Below, one piece after another: positions 48,404 through 59,534 of a stretch of DNA of 64,000 nt (position 1 is its first letter; each line of letters starts with the position of its first letter). The position numbers and the translations under genes were made by a program. The notes under the pieces are model-generated. The model was given only the letters and a program-made list of their open reading frames with translations. It was not told the DNA's origin and made no database searches. Source of the DNA: Delphinapterus leucas (lineage: Eukaryota > Chordata > Mammalia > Artiodactyla > Monodontidae); contig NW_022098008.1 in NCBI RefSeq assembly GCF_002288925.2, positions 5,007,399 through 5,071,398 of the forward strand, written 5' to 3'.

Positions 48404-48754
48404 TGTCTTAGTTTGGGCTGGTACAACTAAAATACCATAGACTGAGTGGCTTAAATAGGCAACATTTGTTTCTCACAGTTCTGGAGGTTGCAAAGTTCAA
48501 GTTCAAGAAGCCGGCAGATCTGGTGTCTGTTGAGGCCAGCTTCAGGGCTTGTGGAGAGCTGCCTTCTGGGTGTGTCCTCACAAGGTCCCTCCATCGCCTC
48601 ACAAGGACACTAATCCCATCATGGGGGCTCCACCCTCATGACCTCATCTAAACCTAATTACCTCCCCAAGTCCTCAGTTCCAAAAACCATCACATTGGGG
48701 ATTAGGGTTTCAGTGTACACAATTGAGGAGGACACAGACATTCAGTTCATAGCA
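48404..48754 (-). mobile_element. MLT1A-type solo LTR
   Basis: Reverse-oriented: starts TGTCTTAGTTTGGGCTGGTA, then 'ataccatagactgagtggct', 'ttctcacagttctggaggtt', 'ctccaccctcatgacctcat' and ends 'cattcagttcatagca'. It directly abuts the Tigger element. The candidate 5-base flanks (tgtat and gttat) do not match exactly. Confidence 0.93.
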
Positions 48755-48850
48755 GTTATTTTGAGGATTAAATGAATTGTTGCCTGTACATCATTTCAAA
48801 AGTGCCAGGAGCATCCTAAGTAGCATGTGATTGCTGGGTATCACGTTTAG
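48755..48850 (+). mobile_element. MIR SINE, right part of a split copy
   Basis: 'ttattttgaggattaaatga' and 'aagtgccaggagcatcctaa' are the MIR 3' segment that follows the portion ending at 47940. Confidence 0.85.
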
Positions 48851-49239
48851 ATCCTAGAGGCCGGAGGGTGACAGCCACTGCCAGCCCTGAGCAGGGGCGT
48901 GGTGTGATGCTTCACCTGCTCCATCGCCCATCTGCAGAATAGAGTGGCACCAGGGGTAGAATCAGGGAGCTCTGACCCGCACTAGAGCCTGGGAACATCC
49001 TCAAGTCATGAAGAAGAAAGACCTGGCAAGAATGAAGAGCAGGTCCCACCGACTGGTGTGCTACCAAAGAGTGAGGTAGGGCACACTGGTGACCACACAG
49101 TCCTTTCTAGTTGGTTCTGGGAAGAGGAATAGGGAGACACCCTTGGCTCTGCTGAGCATGAGGTCTCCTATGTCCCTCCTGTAAAAAATCCAGTACCTGT
49201 TGGAGAGGAGAGACCAGATGCAGCTTGAGGAATTGGGCA
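48851..49239. other. Unassigned intergenic sequence
   Basis: No gene or repeat recognised. Confidence 0.45.
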
Positions 49240-49390
49240 GACGAAGCTGTACAGGAGAAGGGTGTTCCAGGGAGAGAATCTAGAAAGAGGAGGGCGGTGT
49301 GCTAAGGCCCGGGGAGCCGGGAAAGAGGCTGTCACACGGCAGAGGAGACTGGTTCTGGGGTTGGTGGATGTGACAACCAAAAGGGAACCT
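49240..49390 (+). mobile_element. Ancient LINE-like repeat fragment
   Basis: 'gaagggtgttccagggagag', 'gcggtgtgctaaggcccggg' and 'gagccgggaaagaggctgtc' match the same ancient repeat family noted at 42935-43690. Diverged and partial. Confidence 0.45.
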
Positions 49391-49961
49391 GGGGTTCTCT
49401 ATTGAGTTCACATGTCTGCTAGCATCGGTCACCTGGTGTGAACTACTGAAACCAGGACAGAGCTCAAGACGGCTTGCACCTTGGCTTGGAGGAGTCCAGA
49501 ATCCCATGCTCTGAAAGGGGCACAAGGTACAGGGTTAAGACGATGAATCAGTGAGGAAGTGAGGGAATCATCTCATGCTGGTTGGCCTTTTGGGCATTTT
49601 TGAATTTTCTTTCTCATCTTTGAAATTTTTAACACCTTTAGTTTGGACGATTTATTCAATTTGCAAGTCCACAGGAGGGACCTACCGAACTGCAGGTAGG
49701 TTAAAATGTGTCAGTTACAGCCAAAATAGTGCTTCTGCAGGATATGTAAGGCTCCTAAAAATGAAGAATAAAAGGAGCTAGGCCATGTGCGGAGAAACAA
49801 AATGCCACACAGGAGCCTGAACTACACTGGCCTTCTGCACAGAAGCTCTAGTTCTGTCGGGTGACACATTGTTTCCCTGTGCATTTTTTTACTTCAGGAA
49901 CCACAGGAGATACATGCAAAACCTCTAAATGGTTTGGCTAATTATTCAGTAAGCATTAAAG

Positions 49962-50030
49962 TGGATGGATGGATGGATAGATGGAGGGATAGAGGGATGG
50001 AGGGCCGGATGGATGGCCGGATGGATAATG
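49962..50030 (+). repeat. (GGAT)n-derived microsatellite
   Basis: GGAT units are interspersed with AGAT, GGAG and GGCC variants. Confidence 0.9.
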
Positions 50031-50299
50031 GGTGGAAATACACTCTTCGTAATAAATCTTCCAACTAAATTGAACCTAAAATTTACAATAACTTCACTCT
50101 CCCGCCTGTGAAATGGAACTGTTTCTTTGCCTTATAGAATTTGGTTTTGATAAATTATATGACACTCAGATGTTACACTACAAAATGCCTTCACAAAGCT
50201 CTTCCAAACTTCTTCCATCCACCACTTTGTCTCCTGCTTTTTTTGTTTCCCAACTGAACTCTCAGAGAGCAGGGCTTGTGTATGGCCAGGCAGCTCTGT

Positions 50300-50400
50300 G
50301 CCTCCGAGCCTGTTTAATCTCACTGGGACTCAGTCTTCTCATCTACAAAATGAGGGCTTTGGTACGAAATCTCTGAAGTGATTTCTGCTTTAAACTGCTC
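50300..50400 (+). mobile_element. MIR-type SINE fragment
   Basis: 'tgggactcagtcttctcatctacaaaatgagggc' matches the MIR 'ctcagtttcctcatctgtaaaatggg' segment. Confidence 0.65.
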
Positions 50401-51937
50401 TGAATCCCCTTTTCCTGCTGACTGACATTATAATTTCCAAGGCCTTATCTCCCCTTGGCAATGACCTCCAGCCACCGCAATGTCTTCCATCTCTGCTGAA
50501 GTTTCCCTGACTGTTCATCAAGTTGTGAATAACCACCAGTGTGTGGTCCTCGGAGGGACCCCCATATACACTCGGGAAAGCCGTTCACAAGACGAGCCCC
50601 AGAATAGGAAAGCCCCCTGGCTTCTCCCAGAGCCGGGTGAGCAGGAGGGGGTGGTGGAGAGAGGGCAGCAGGGGCTGCATCCAGTCCAAGGGGGCACCTT
50701 CCTCCTCCTTTTTATCTTCAGAAGTGCTCGTCCCCACGAGAGACCACAGGGCACTGTCACCTGCACAGAAGGAGCTTGTCGACGTGGTGAAAGGGCCCCT
50801 CCCAGGTCAGTCTCACTCGCTGCTCCCCGGCCCGCCGAGATGGTGCACACGAGCTCTAAGACATGGCAGTGGTGCTATCAGAAACGTGCAGTGGTGCCCA
50901 GCCGGATTTGCTAAAATAGAGGCACATACACAGCAAAACCGACTGATTCTAATTCCTTTATTTCCCTTGCATTCATTTCTGGGGTATCATATTATCAATT
51001 GGTCATTATGAGAGATAGGAAGTAGTAAATATATATGTTCAAATGTCAGAAAAAATGTGCTCAGGAGAACTAGCCAGCCACTCATCTGATAGCTACACAT
51101 ACTTGTCTCGTTAGTTAAAGGTCCAAGGAAAAGGAATGATTTTCTTTCTCACACAGTAAGCAATTGTATATGGGATATTGCCTGTATATGCAGCTTCGAA
51201 ATCATTACACTTGTCAAACTGGGCAGCTAATAAAAGTGAAATACAACTTAATTAGTTCATGAGACATTTGTGAACTATTTAATTACAAGCTCCCTTTAAT
51301 TGACCTTCATTTTTGGTCTCAGAAAAATTCTGACAATGCTACCTGCCACCCCAAAAAGCAATAATGGTACAATAAAAGCAACGGTCTTTGAGTCTGGAAT
51401 TCGGTTGCCTATAAATTAAGGTGTTTTCCTGGTCTGGCTGGAGCCATAAAATAATCTCAGAGACTGTGGCAGGAAGAGGGGGCGGTGGGAGAGACCAGGA
51501 CCTGGAAAATTCTGCCAAAGTGGCAGAGTGCTTGCTGTGGTTTTGTCAATACTATTTTGTCTGAGCTCCAGTTTGCAAGACCCAGGTAAGCGCACCACTC
51601 GGTAAATACCAGGCAGCTCTCACACACTCGGTAACACTCGGTGTGTTTACTCAAGCTCGGTAAACACACTCACACACAAATGCTCATAAATGGGCTGTCA
51701 GTCACGCCGGCTTCTTGCGGGGAAGACTTTCCAGCCTGTGCCATCCTGTCCCAGGGTGCCTGTGGATGTCTCTGGGCCATGCAGTCCCCACTCTTTCTCC
51801 TCGGGACCTCAACTGCAGCCCTGAGTGGAGCTGCGTCACAGTTCTCCTCCTCTCCCCACAGAGCAGGGACAGCGCCACCAACAGGCACACATGGTGTGGA
51901 GCAAAAGACCGGATGGGGGCTCGTCTGTTTTTCCAGT
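50401..51937. other. Unassigned intergenic sequence
   Basis: Frames of 144-156 codons at 50480-51011 overlap one another and a minus-strand frame. They lack domains and are not called. Confidence 0.5.
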
Positions 51938-52398
51938 ATGGGTGTCAGAATGGAATACTACTCAGCTATAAAAAAAAAATGAAATTTTGCCATTTGCAGC
52001 AATATGGTTGGACTTGGAAGGCATTATGCTAAGTGAAATAAGTCAAACAGAGAAAGACAAATACTGTATGATATCACTTATATGTGGAATCTGAAAAATA
52101 CAATAAACTAGTGAATATACCAAACAGAAACAGACTCACAGATACAGGGAACAAAGTAGTGGTTACCAGTGGGGAGAGGGAAGGGGGCAGAGGCAACATA
52201 AGGATAGGAGAGGAAGAGGTAGAAACTGTTATGTGTAAGATAAAGAAGCTCCGAAGACGCATTGTACAACACGAGGAATATAGCCAATACTTTCTAATAA
52301 CTATAAATGGAATATAACCTTTAAAAATTGTGAATCACTATATTCTATACCTGTAACATATAATATTGTACATCAACTATACATCAATTTTAAAAAGA
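51938..52398 (+). mobile_element. L1 LINE 3' end, 5'-truncated
   Basis: 'aatactactcagctataaaa', 'tgcagcaatatggttggact', 'actgtatgatatcacttata', 'aacagactcacagatacagg' and 'acatcaactatacatcaatt', then a degraded A-tail. This is an older artiodactyl-type L1 3' end than the copy at 53470-59534. Downstream at about 52870-52960 a reversed L2-like patch is also visible. Confidence 0.9.
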
Positions 52399-53457
52399 AG
52401 TCAGGACCCTACCCTGCCCAGGACCAGGGAGCTTGCTGCCCCTCAGCACTTTCCCCACCCCTGGCTGGTGGCCCTTGGTCCCTCCAAAACCATGGGAAGA
52501 GTAACTGTGGTGACCAGTGGTCCATTTAAACAGCCCACAAACAGCCGGCAACCTCTTCCTCTTGAAGTGCAGTATTTTACTAGGGGGTCGGTGGGGACCC
52601 TTACTCACCATGGAAATAATGCCTCTGGGAGATGGGGGCGGGGGAATTCAGGGTTCCTTTCAGCAAAATGGCATGGAACAGGTGCTTACGGTATACCTTG
52701 GACCAAACACCAATGGAAACAACAAACACAGGAGCTGATAATCAGGTTTCCAGAGACTTTCACAAGCACTCATGGATCTAATTTAAGCTTCAGGTCTGAA
52801 TTAAAAACTGAATTTCTCTAAAAATTTAGCTTAGACTGTACTGAAGAGTAATTGAGTTTCATGCAACAAAACAGGCGTAGGGATGTCAAGAGGAAAAAGG
52901 CCCAGCCCTTGCCCTGAAAAGGCTCACAGACTCTTGCGTAAGCAAAGCACTGTCCTGAGATGCCCTGTGTGTCCTAAGGAAGGGGTGTAGAGGAAGGCAG
53001 CTCTTCCACCAGGATCAGCTGGTAGGCGTATCAGCCAGCATCTGAGATGGGTCCAGGAGGGTCAGCTAACCTGGCAAGGATGGGAGACAGAGGCAAGATG
53101 CACTCACCAACCACAGGTTTCACTCCAGGAAGAGCTGATGGGGTGGCAGGGGCAGGGAGGAGGTGACAGGTGAATGGCTAGAATTAAGTAGGGGGGTGAA
53201 GAGCAGGACGGACCCCAAGATGAGAAGTAAGGGACAGGTAGGAGTCAGGTACACTGCCTGCTAGAGCAGTGGGCTGTGCTGAGCTCGAGGAGGATGGTGG
53301 TGGGAGCAAAGCTACAGGAGCTTATTCTTTGCCCTTCTCTCTCCATTCCTCACTACCACCCACATGAGACACCCTAGGAAACAAAGGGGAAGGAGAGCTC
53401 CCAAAACTAGGAAGAAAGAACACAGAGAAATGGGGGAAGCTCCAGTGATAGATTCAG
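52399..53457. other. Unassigned sequence with a possible L2 patch
   Basis: A 'ggcccagcccttgccctgaaaaggctcacagactct' patch at 52898-52933 resembles reversed L2. Otherwise unassigned. Confidence 0.45.
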
Positions 53458-53469
53458 AAATCAAGGGGC
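53458..53469 (+). repeat. Target-site duplication, 5' copy (aaatcaaggggc)
   Basis: The 12-base sequence is identical to 59535-59546 at the other end of the L1 element. Confidence 0.92.
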
Positions 53470-54280
53470 AGGGGACCTTCAAGATGGTGGAGGAGTAAGA
53501 TGTGGAGATCACCTTCCTCCCCACAAATACATCAAAAATACATCTGCATGTGGAACAACCCCTACAGAACACCTACTGAACGCTGGCAGAGGACCTCAGA
53601 CTTCCCAAAAGTCTGGGCAGGGAACAGACGCCCTTAGGCAACCTACATGCAGAGGCAGGTCCAAATCCAAAGCTGAACCCCAGGAGCTGTGTGAACAAAG
53701 AAGAGAAAGGGAAATTTCTCCCAGCAGCCTCAGGAGCAGCAGATTAAATCTCCACAATCAACTTGATGTACCGTGCACCTGGGGAATACCTGAACAGACA
53801 ATGAATCATCCCAAAATTGAGGTGGTGGACTTTGGGAGCAACTGTAGACTTGGGGTTTGCTTTCTGCATCTAATTTGTTTCTGGTTTTATGTTTATGTTA
53901 GTTTAGTATTTAAAGCTTATTATCATTGGTAGATTTGTTTATTGATTTGGCTGCTCACTTCCTTTTTTTAAATTTTATACATATATATATATATATATAT
54001 ATACATATATCTTTTTTCTTTCCCTCTTTTTGTGAGTGTGTATGTGTATGCTTCTTTGTGTGATTTTCTCTGTATAGCTTTGCTTTTACCATTTGTCCTA
54101 GAGTTCTGTCTCCCCTACTTTTTTTTTTTTGTACAGTTTTTAGCGCTTGTTATAACTGGTGGATTTGTTTTTTGGTTTGGTTGCTCTCTTCTTTTTTATT
54201 ACTATATTATTTTTTTTTAATAATTTGTTTTCTATTTTTTATTTTAATAAATTCATTTTATTTTTTTCTTTCTTCCTTTC

Positions 54281-54341
<61 letters not shown>

Positions 54342-54901
54342 CCTCCCTACCTCCCTCTCTCTCTCTCTCTCTCTCTTTCTTATATTTTCTCTGTTTTCTT
54401 CTGAGCCATGTGGCTGACCGGGTCTTGGTGCTCCAGCTGGGTGTCAGGCCTGAGCCTCTGAGGTGGGAGAGCCAACTTCGGGACATTGCTCCACCAGAGA
54501 CATCCTGGCTTCACGTAATATCAAATGGCGAAAGCTCTTTCAGAGATCTCCATCGCAATGCTAAAACCCAGCTCCACTCAATGACCAGCAAGCTACAGTG
54601 CTGGACACCCTAAGCCAAACAACTAGCAAGACAGAAACACAGCCCCAACCCCTAAGAGAGGCTGCCTAAAATCATAATAAGGTCAAAGACACCCCAAAAC
54701 ACACCACCGGATGTGGTCCTGCCCACCAGAAAGAAAAGATCCAGCCTCATCCACCAGAACACAGGCAACAGTCTCCTCCACCAGGAAGCCTACACAACCC
54801 ACTGAACCAACCCTACCCACTGGGGGCAGGCACCAAAAACAACAGGAACTACTAACATGCAGCTTGCAAAAAGGAGACCCCAATCACATAAGTTAAGCAA
54901 A
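53470..54901 (+). promoter_or_regulatory. L1 5' UTR, internal promoter region
   Basis: This is the untranslated leader of the L1, about 1.4 kb. In L1 elements it holds an internal RNA polymerase II promoter. It contains a (TA)n run (53979-54010) and a long (CT)n expansion (54287-54376). I did not identify specific transcription-factor sites. A minus-strand frame of 174 codons overlaps its end and ORF1, and is an artefact. Confidence 0.8.
54287..54376. repeat. (CT)n microsatellite inside the L1 5' UTR
   Basis: About 26 CT units, then a CCCTCC-rich interruption, then about 9 more CT units. The uninterrupted CT run makes low-complexity Ser/Leu or Arg/Glu frames, which are not genes. Confidence 0.97.
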
Positions 54902-55799
54902 ATGAACAGACAGAGAAATACACAGCAGATGAATGAGCAAGGTAAAAACACACCAGACCAAACAAATGAATAGGAAATAGGCAGTCTACCTGAAAAAGAA
55001 CTCAGAGTAATGAGAGTAAAGATGATCCAAAATCTTGGAAATAGAATGGAGAAAATGCAAGAAATGTTTAACAAGTACCTAGAAGAACTAAAGAGCAAAC
55101 AAACAATGATGAAAAACACAATAAATGAAATTAAAAATTCTCTGCAAGGAATCAATAGAATAACTGAGGTAGAAGAACGGATAAGTGACCTGGAAGATAA
55201 AATAGTGGAAATAAGTACCACAGAGCAGAATAAAGAAAGCAGAGTAAAGAACAAAGAATGAAAAGAATTGAGGACAGTCTCAGAGACCTCTGGGACAACA
55301 TTAAACACCAACATTCGAATTATAGGGATCCCAGAAGAAGAAGAGAAAAAGAAAGGGACTGAAAAAATATTTCAAGAGTTTTGAAAACTTCCCTAATATG
55401 GGAAAGGAAATAGTCAATCAAGTCCAGAGAGCTCAGAGAGTCCCATACTGGATAAATCCAAGGAGAAACATGCCAAGACACATATTAATCAACCTATCAA
55501 AAATTAAATACAAAGAAAAAATATTAAAAGCAGCAAGGGGAAAACAACAAATAACGTACAAGGAAATTCCCATAAGGTTAACAGCTGATCTTTCAGCAGA
55601 AACTCTGCAAGACAGAAGGGAGTGGTAGGACATATTTAAAGTGACGAAAGGGAAAAACCTACAACCAAGATGACTCTACCTTTAAAGGATCTCACTCAGA
55701 TTCGACAGAGAAATTAAAAACCTTACAGACTAGCAAAAGCTAAGAGAATTCAGCACCACAAAACCACCTTTACTACAAATGCTAAAGGAACTTCTCTAG
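54902..55799 (+). pseudogene. L1 ORF1 (RNA-binding protein), broken
   Basis: ORF1p normally forms trimers through an N-terminal coiled coil and binds L1 RNA with an RRM and a C-terminal domain. Here the ATG is at 54902-54904. The first 23 codons are followed by a TAG at 54971-54973. The frame reopens through the coiled coil (ELKSKQTMMKN...SDLEDKIVEI, 55010-55258) and ends at a TGA at 55259-55261. A frame change then moves the C-terminal domain into another frame (55398-55625, with RLTADLSAETLQDRREW). It ends in that frame at TAG 55797-55799. Further stops lie at 55626 and beyond. The size, about 300 codons if joined, suits the family. It cannot make a functional protein. Confidence 0.9.
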
Positions 55800-55857
55800 G
55801 CATGAAACACAGGAGAAGGAAAAGACTTACAGTAACAAACCCAAAACAATTAAGAAA

Positions 55858-58800
55858 ATGGTAATAGGAACATATATATCGATAACCACCTTAAATGTAA
55901 ATGGATTAAATGCTCCAGCCAAAAGACACAGACTAGCTAAATGGATACAAAACTAAGACGCATATATATGCTGTCTACAAGCGACACAGTTCAGACCTAG
56001 GAACACATACAGACTGAAAGTGAGGGGATGGAAAAAGATACTCCATGCAAATGGAAATCAAAAGAAAGCTGGAGTAGCAATTCTCATATCAGACAAAATA
56101 GACTTTAAAATAAAGACTATTACAAGAGACAAAGAAGGACACTACATAATGATCAAGGGATCAATCCAAGAAGAAGATATAACAATTGTAAATATTTATG
56201 CACCCAATATAGGAGCACCTCAATATATAAGGCAAAGACTAACAGCCATAAAAGGGGAAATCGACAGTAACACAATCATAGTAAGGGACTTTAACACCCC
56301 ACTTTCACAAATGGACAGATCATCGAAAATGAAAATAAGTGTGGAAACACAAGCTTTAAATGATACATTAAACAAGATGGACTTAATTGATAAATATCAA
56401 TTTATCAATTGATTTTGATAAATATAGGACATGCCATCAAAAAACAACAGAATCCACTTTCTTCTCAAGTGCTCATGGAACATTCTCCAGGAGAGATCAT
56501 AAATCAAGCCTTGGTAAATTTAAGAAAATTGAAATTGTATCAAGTATCTTTCTGATCACAATGCTATGAGACTAGATACCAATTACAGGAAGAAATCTGT
56601 AAAAAATACAAACATATGGAGGTTAAACAATACACTACTTAATAACCTAGAATACCTAGAAACAAATGACAATGAAAACACAATGACCCAAAACCTATGG
56701 GATGCAGCAAAAGCAGTTATAAGAGGGAAGTTTATAGCAATACAATCCTACCTCAAGAAACAAGAAACATCTCAAATAAACAACCTAACCTTACACCTAA
56801 AGCAATTAGAGAAAGAAGAACAAAAAAAAAAAAAAACCAAAGTTAGAAGAAGGAAAGAAATCATAAAGAACAGATCAGAAATAAATGAAAAATAAATGAA
56901 GGAAACAGTAGCAAAGCTCAATAAAATTAAAAGCTGGTTCTTTGAGAAGATAAACAAAATTGATAAACCATTAGCCAGACTCATCAAGAAAAAAAGGGAG
57001 AAGACTCAAATCAATAGAATTAGAAATGAAAAAGAAGTAACACCTGACACTGCAGAAATGCAAAGGATCATGAGAGATTACTACAAGCAACTACATGCCA
57101 ATAAAATGGACAACCTGGAAGAAATGGACACATTCTTAGAAAAGTGCAACCTTCCAAGTCTGAACCAGGAAGAAATAGAAAATATAAACAGATGAATCAC
57201 AAGCACTGAAATTGAAACTGTGATTAAAAATCTTCCAACAGACAAAAGCCCAGGGCCAGGTGGCTTCACAGGCGAATTCTATCAAACATTTAGAGAAGAG
57301 CTAACATCTATCCTTCTCAAACTCTTCCAAAATATAGCAGAGGGAGGAACACTCCCAAACTCATTCTATGAGGCCACCAACACCCTGATACTAAAACCAA
57401 ACAAAGATATCACAAAAAAAGAAAACTATAGGCCAATATCACTGATGAACATAGTTGCAAAAATCCTCAACAAAATACTAGCAAACAGAATTCAACAGCA
57501 CATTAAAAGGATCAAACACCATGATCAAGTGGGATTTATCCCAGGAATGTAAGGATTCTTCAATATACGCAAATCAATCAATGTGATAAACCATATTAAC
57601 AAATTGAAGGAGAAAAACCATATGATCGTCTCAATAGATTCACAAAAAGCTTTTGACAAAATTCAACACCCATTTATGATAAAAACCCTCCAGAAAGTAG
57701 GCATAGAGGGAACTTACCTCAACATAATAAAGGCCATATATGACAAACTCATAGCCAACATCATTCTCAATGGTGAAAAATTGAAACCATTTCCAGTAAG
57801 ATCAGGAACAAGACAAGGTTGCCCACTCTCACCACAATTATTCAACACAGTTTTGGAAGTTTTAGCCACAGCAATCAGAGAAGAAAAATAAATAAAAGGA
57901 ATCCAAATCGGAAAAGAAGTAAAACTGTCACTGTTTGCAGATGACATGATACTATACATAGAGAATCCTAAAGATGCTACCAGAACACTACTAGAGCTAA
58001 TCAGTGAATTTGGTAAAGTAGCAGGATACAAAATTAATGCACAGAGATCTCTTGCATTCCTATACACTAAGGATAAAAAATCTGAAAGAGAAGTTAAGGA
58101 AACACTCCCATTTACCACTGCAACACAAAGAATAAAATACCTAGGACTAAACCTACCTAAGCAGACAAAAGACCTGTATGCAGAAAACAGTAAGATACTG
58201 ATGAAAGAAATTAAAGATGATACAAACAGATGGAGAGATACACCATGTCCTTGGATTGGAACAATCAACATGGTGAAAATGACTATACTACCCAAAGCAA
58301 TCTACAGATTCAATGCAATCCCTATCAAACTACCAATGGCATTTTTCACAGAACTAGAACAAAAAATTTCACAATTTCTATGGAAACACAAAAGACCCCA
58401 AATAGCCAAAGCAATCTTGAGAAAGAAAAACGGAGCTGGAGGAATCAGGCTACCGGACTTCAGACCATACTACAAAGCTACAGTAATCAAGACACTATGG
58501 TNNNNNNNNNNNNNNNNNNNNNNNNNNNNNNNNNNNNNNNNNNNNNNNNNNNNNNNNNNNNNNNNNNNNNNNNNNNNNNNNNNNNNNNNNNNNNNNNNNN
58601 NACAGATTGCCAACCAACACATGAAAGGATGCTCAGCATCACTAATCATTAGAGAAATGCAAATCAAAACTACAGTGAGGTATCACCTCACACCATTCAG
58701 AATGGCCATCATCAAAATATCTACAAACAATAAATGCTGGAGAGCGTGTGGAGAAAAGGGAACACTCTTGCACTGTTGGTGGGAATGTAAATTGATACAG

Positions 58801-59171
58801 CCACTATGGAGAACAGTATGAAGGTTCCTTAATAAACAAAAAATAGAACTACCATATGACCCAGCAATCCCACTACTGGGCATATACCCAGAGAAAACCA
58901 TAATTCAAAAAGAGTTATGTACCACAATGTTCACTGCAGCTCTATTTACAATAGCCAGGACATAGAAGCAACCTAAGTGTCCATCGACAGATGAATGGAT
59001 AAAGAAGAAGACGTGGCACATATATACAATAGGATATTACTCAGCCATAAAAAGAAACAAAACTGAGTTATTTGTAGTGAGGTGGATGGACCTAGAGACT
59101 GTCATACAGAGTGAAGTAAGTCAGAAAGAGAAAAACAAATACCATATGGTAACACATATGTATGGAATCTA
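55858..59171 (+). pseudogene. L1 ORF2 (endonuclease/reverse transcriptase), broken and gapped
   Basis: ORF2p combines an N-terminal APE-type endonuclease, a reverse transcriptase and a Cys-rich C-terminus. The frame opens at ATG 55858 with TTLNVNGLNAP. Endonuclease motifs follow: VNIYAPN and a DFNTPLS. The position where human L1 has QETH reads QATQ, so the catalytic Glu appears lost. The reverse transcriptase shows [17 protein letters not shown] (about 57229-57279), [22 protein letters not shown] and the FADDMILY catalytic motif near 57936. In-frame stops lie at 55954, 56893, 57193, 57550, 57889 and 58819. A frameshift pair occurs at 56385-56550. The C-terminus ([19 protein letters not shown]) is present after the N gap. 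The ORF2 end near 59171 is approximate. Confidence 0.9.
58502..58601. other. Assembly gap (100 N) inside L1 ORF2
   Basis: A run of exactly 100 N, a usual placeholder for gaps of unknown size. L1 ORF2 normally has about 0.5-0.6 kb between the left-side motif (ATVIKTLW) and the right-side motif (HMKGCSASL). Confidence 0.97.
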
Positions 59172-59534
59172 AGGAAAAAAATGGTTCTGAAGAACCTAGG
59201 GACAGGAGAAGAATAAAGACACAGATGTAGAGAATGGGCTTGAGGATACGGGGAGGGGGAAGGGTCAGCTTGGACAAAGTGAGAGAGTGGCATGGACATA
59301 TATACCCTACCAAACATAAAATAGAGAGCTAGTGGGAAGCAGCTGCATAGCACAGGGAGATCAGCTCAGTGCTTTTTGTCCACCTAGAGGGGTGGGATAG
59401 GGAGGGTGGGAGGGAGATGCAAGAGAGAGGAGATATGGGGATATATGTATACGTATAGCTGATTGACTTTGTTATAAAGCAGAAACTAACACACCATTGT
59501 AAAGTAATTATACTCCAATAAAGATGTTAAAAAA
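59172..59534 (+). other. L1 3' UTR and A-tail
   Basis: Contains the G-rich 'ggggtgggatagggagggtggg' tract, 'aaactaacacaccattgtaa' and 'caataaagatgtt', then a short A-tail. The same segment occurs at the end of the element at 1-530. Confidence 0.88.

Larger units (their letters stand above)
53470..59534 (+). mobile_element. Full-length L1 LINE, defective
   Basis: A complete L1: 5' UTR beginning 'aggggaccttcaagatggtg' (the usual full-length L1 start), ORF1, a 58-base inter-ORF spacer, ORF2, a 3' UTR and a short A-tail. A 12-base target-site duplication flanks it (53458-53469 and 59535-59546), so it arose by target-primed reverse transcription and is not merely a segmental copy. Visible length is 6065 bases, but the 100 N at 58502-58601 under-represents the missing sequence. 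Both ORFs carry several stops, so the copy cannot supply its own proteins. Its similarity to the L1 end at 1-530 suggests the same or a closely related subfamily. A microsatellite expansion has occurred in its 5' UTR. Confidence 0.95.

Noticed and set aside
54159..54486. Ser/Leu-rich and Arg/Glu-rich frames
   Set aside because: Caused by the (CT)n tract in the L1 5' UTR.
54790..55314. 174-codon minus-strand frame
   Set aside because: Antisense to L1 ORF1; a shadow of the coding strand composition.
57714..58295. 193-codon minus-strand frame
   Set aside because: Antisense to L1 ORF2 reverse transcriptase.
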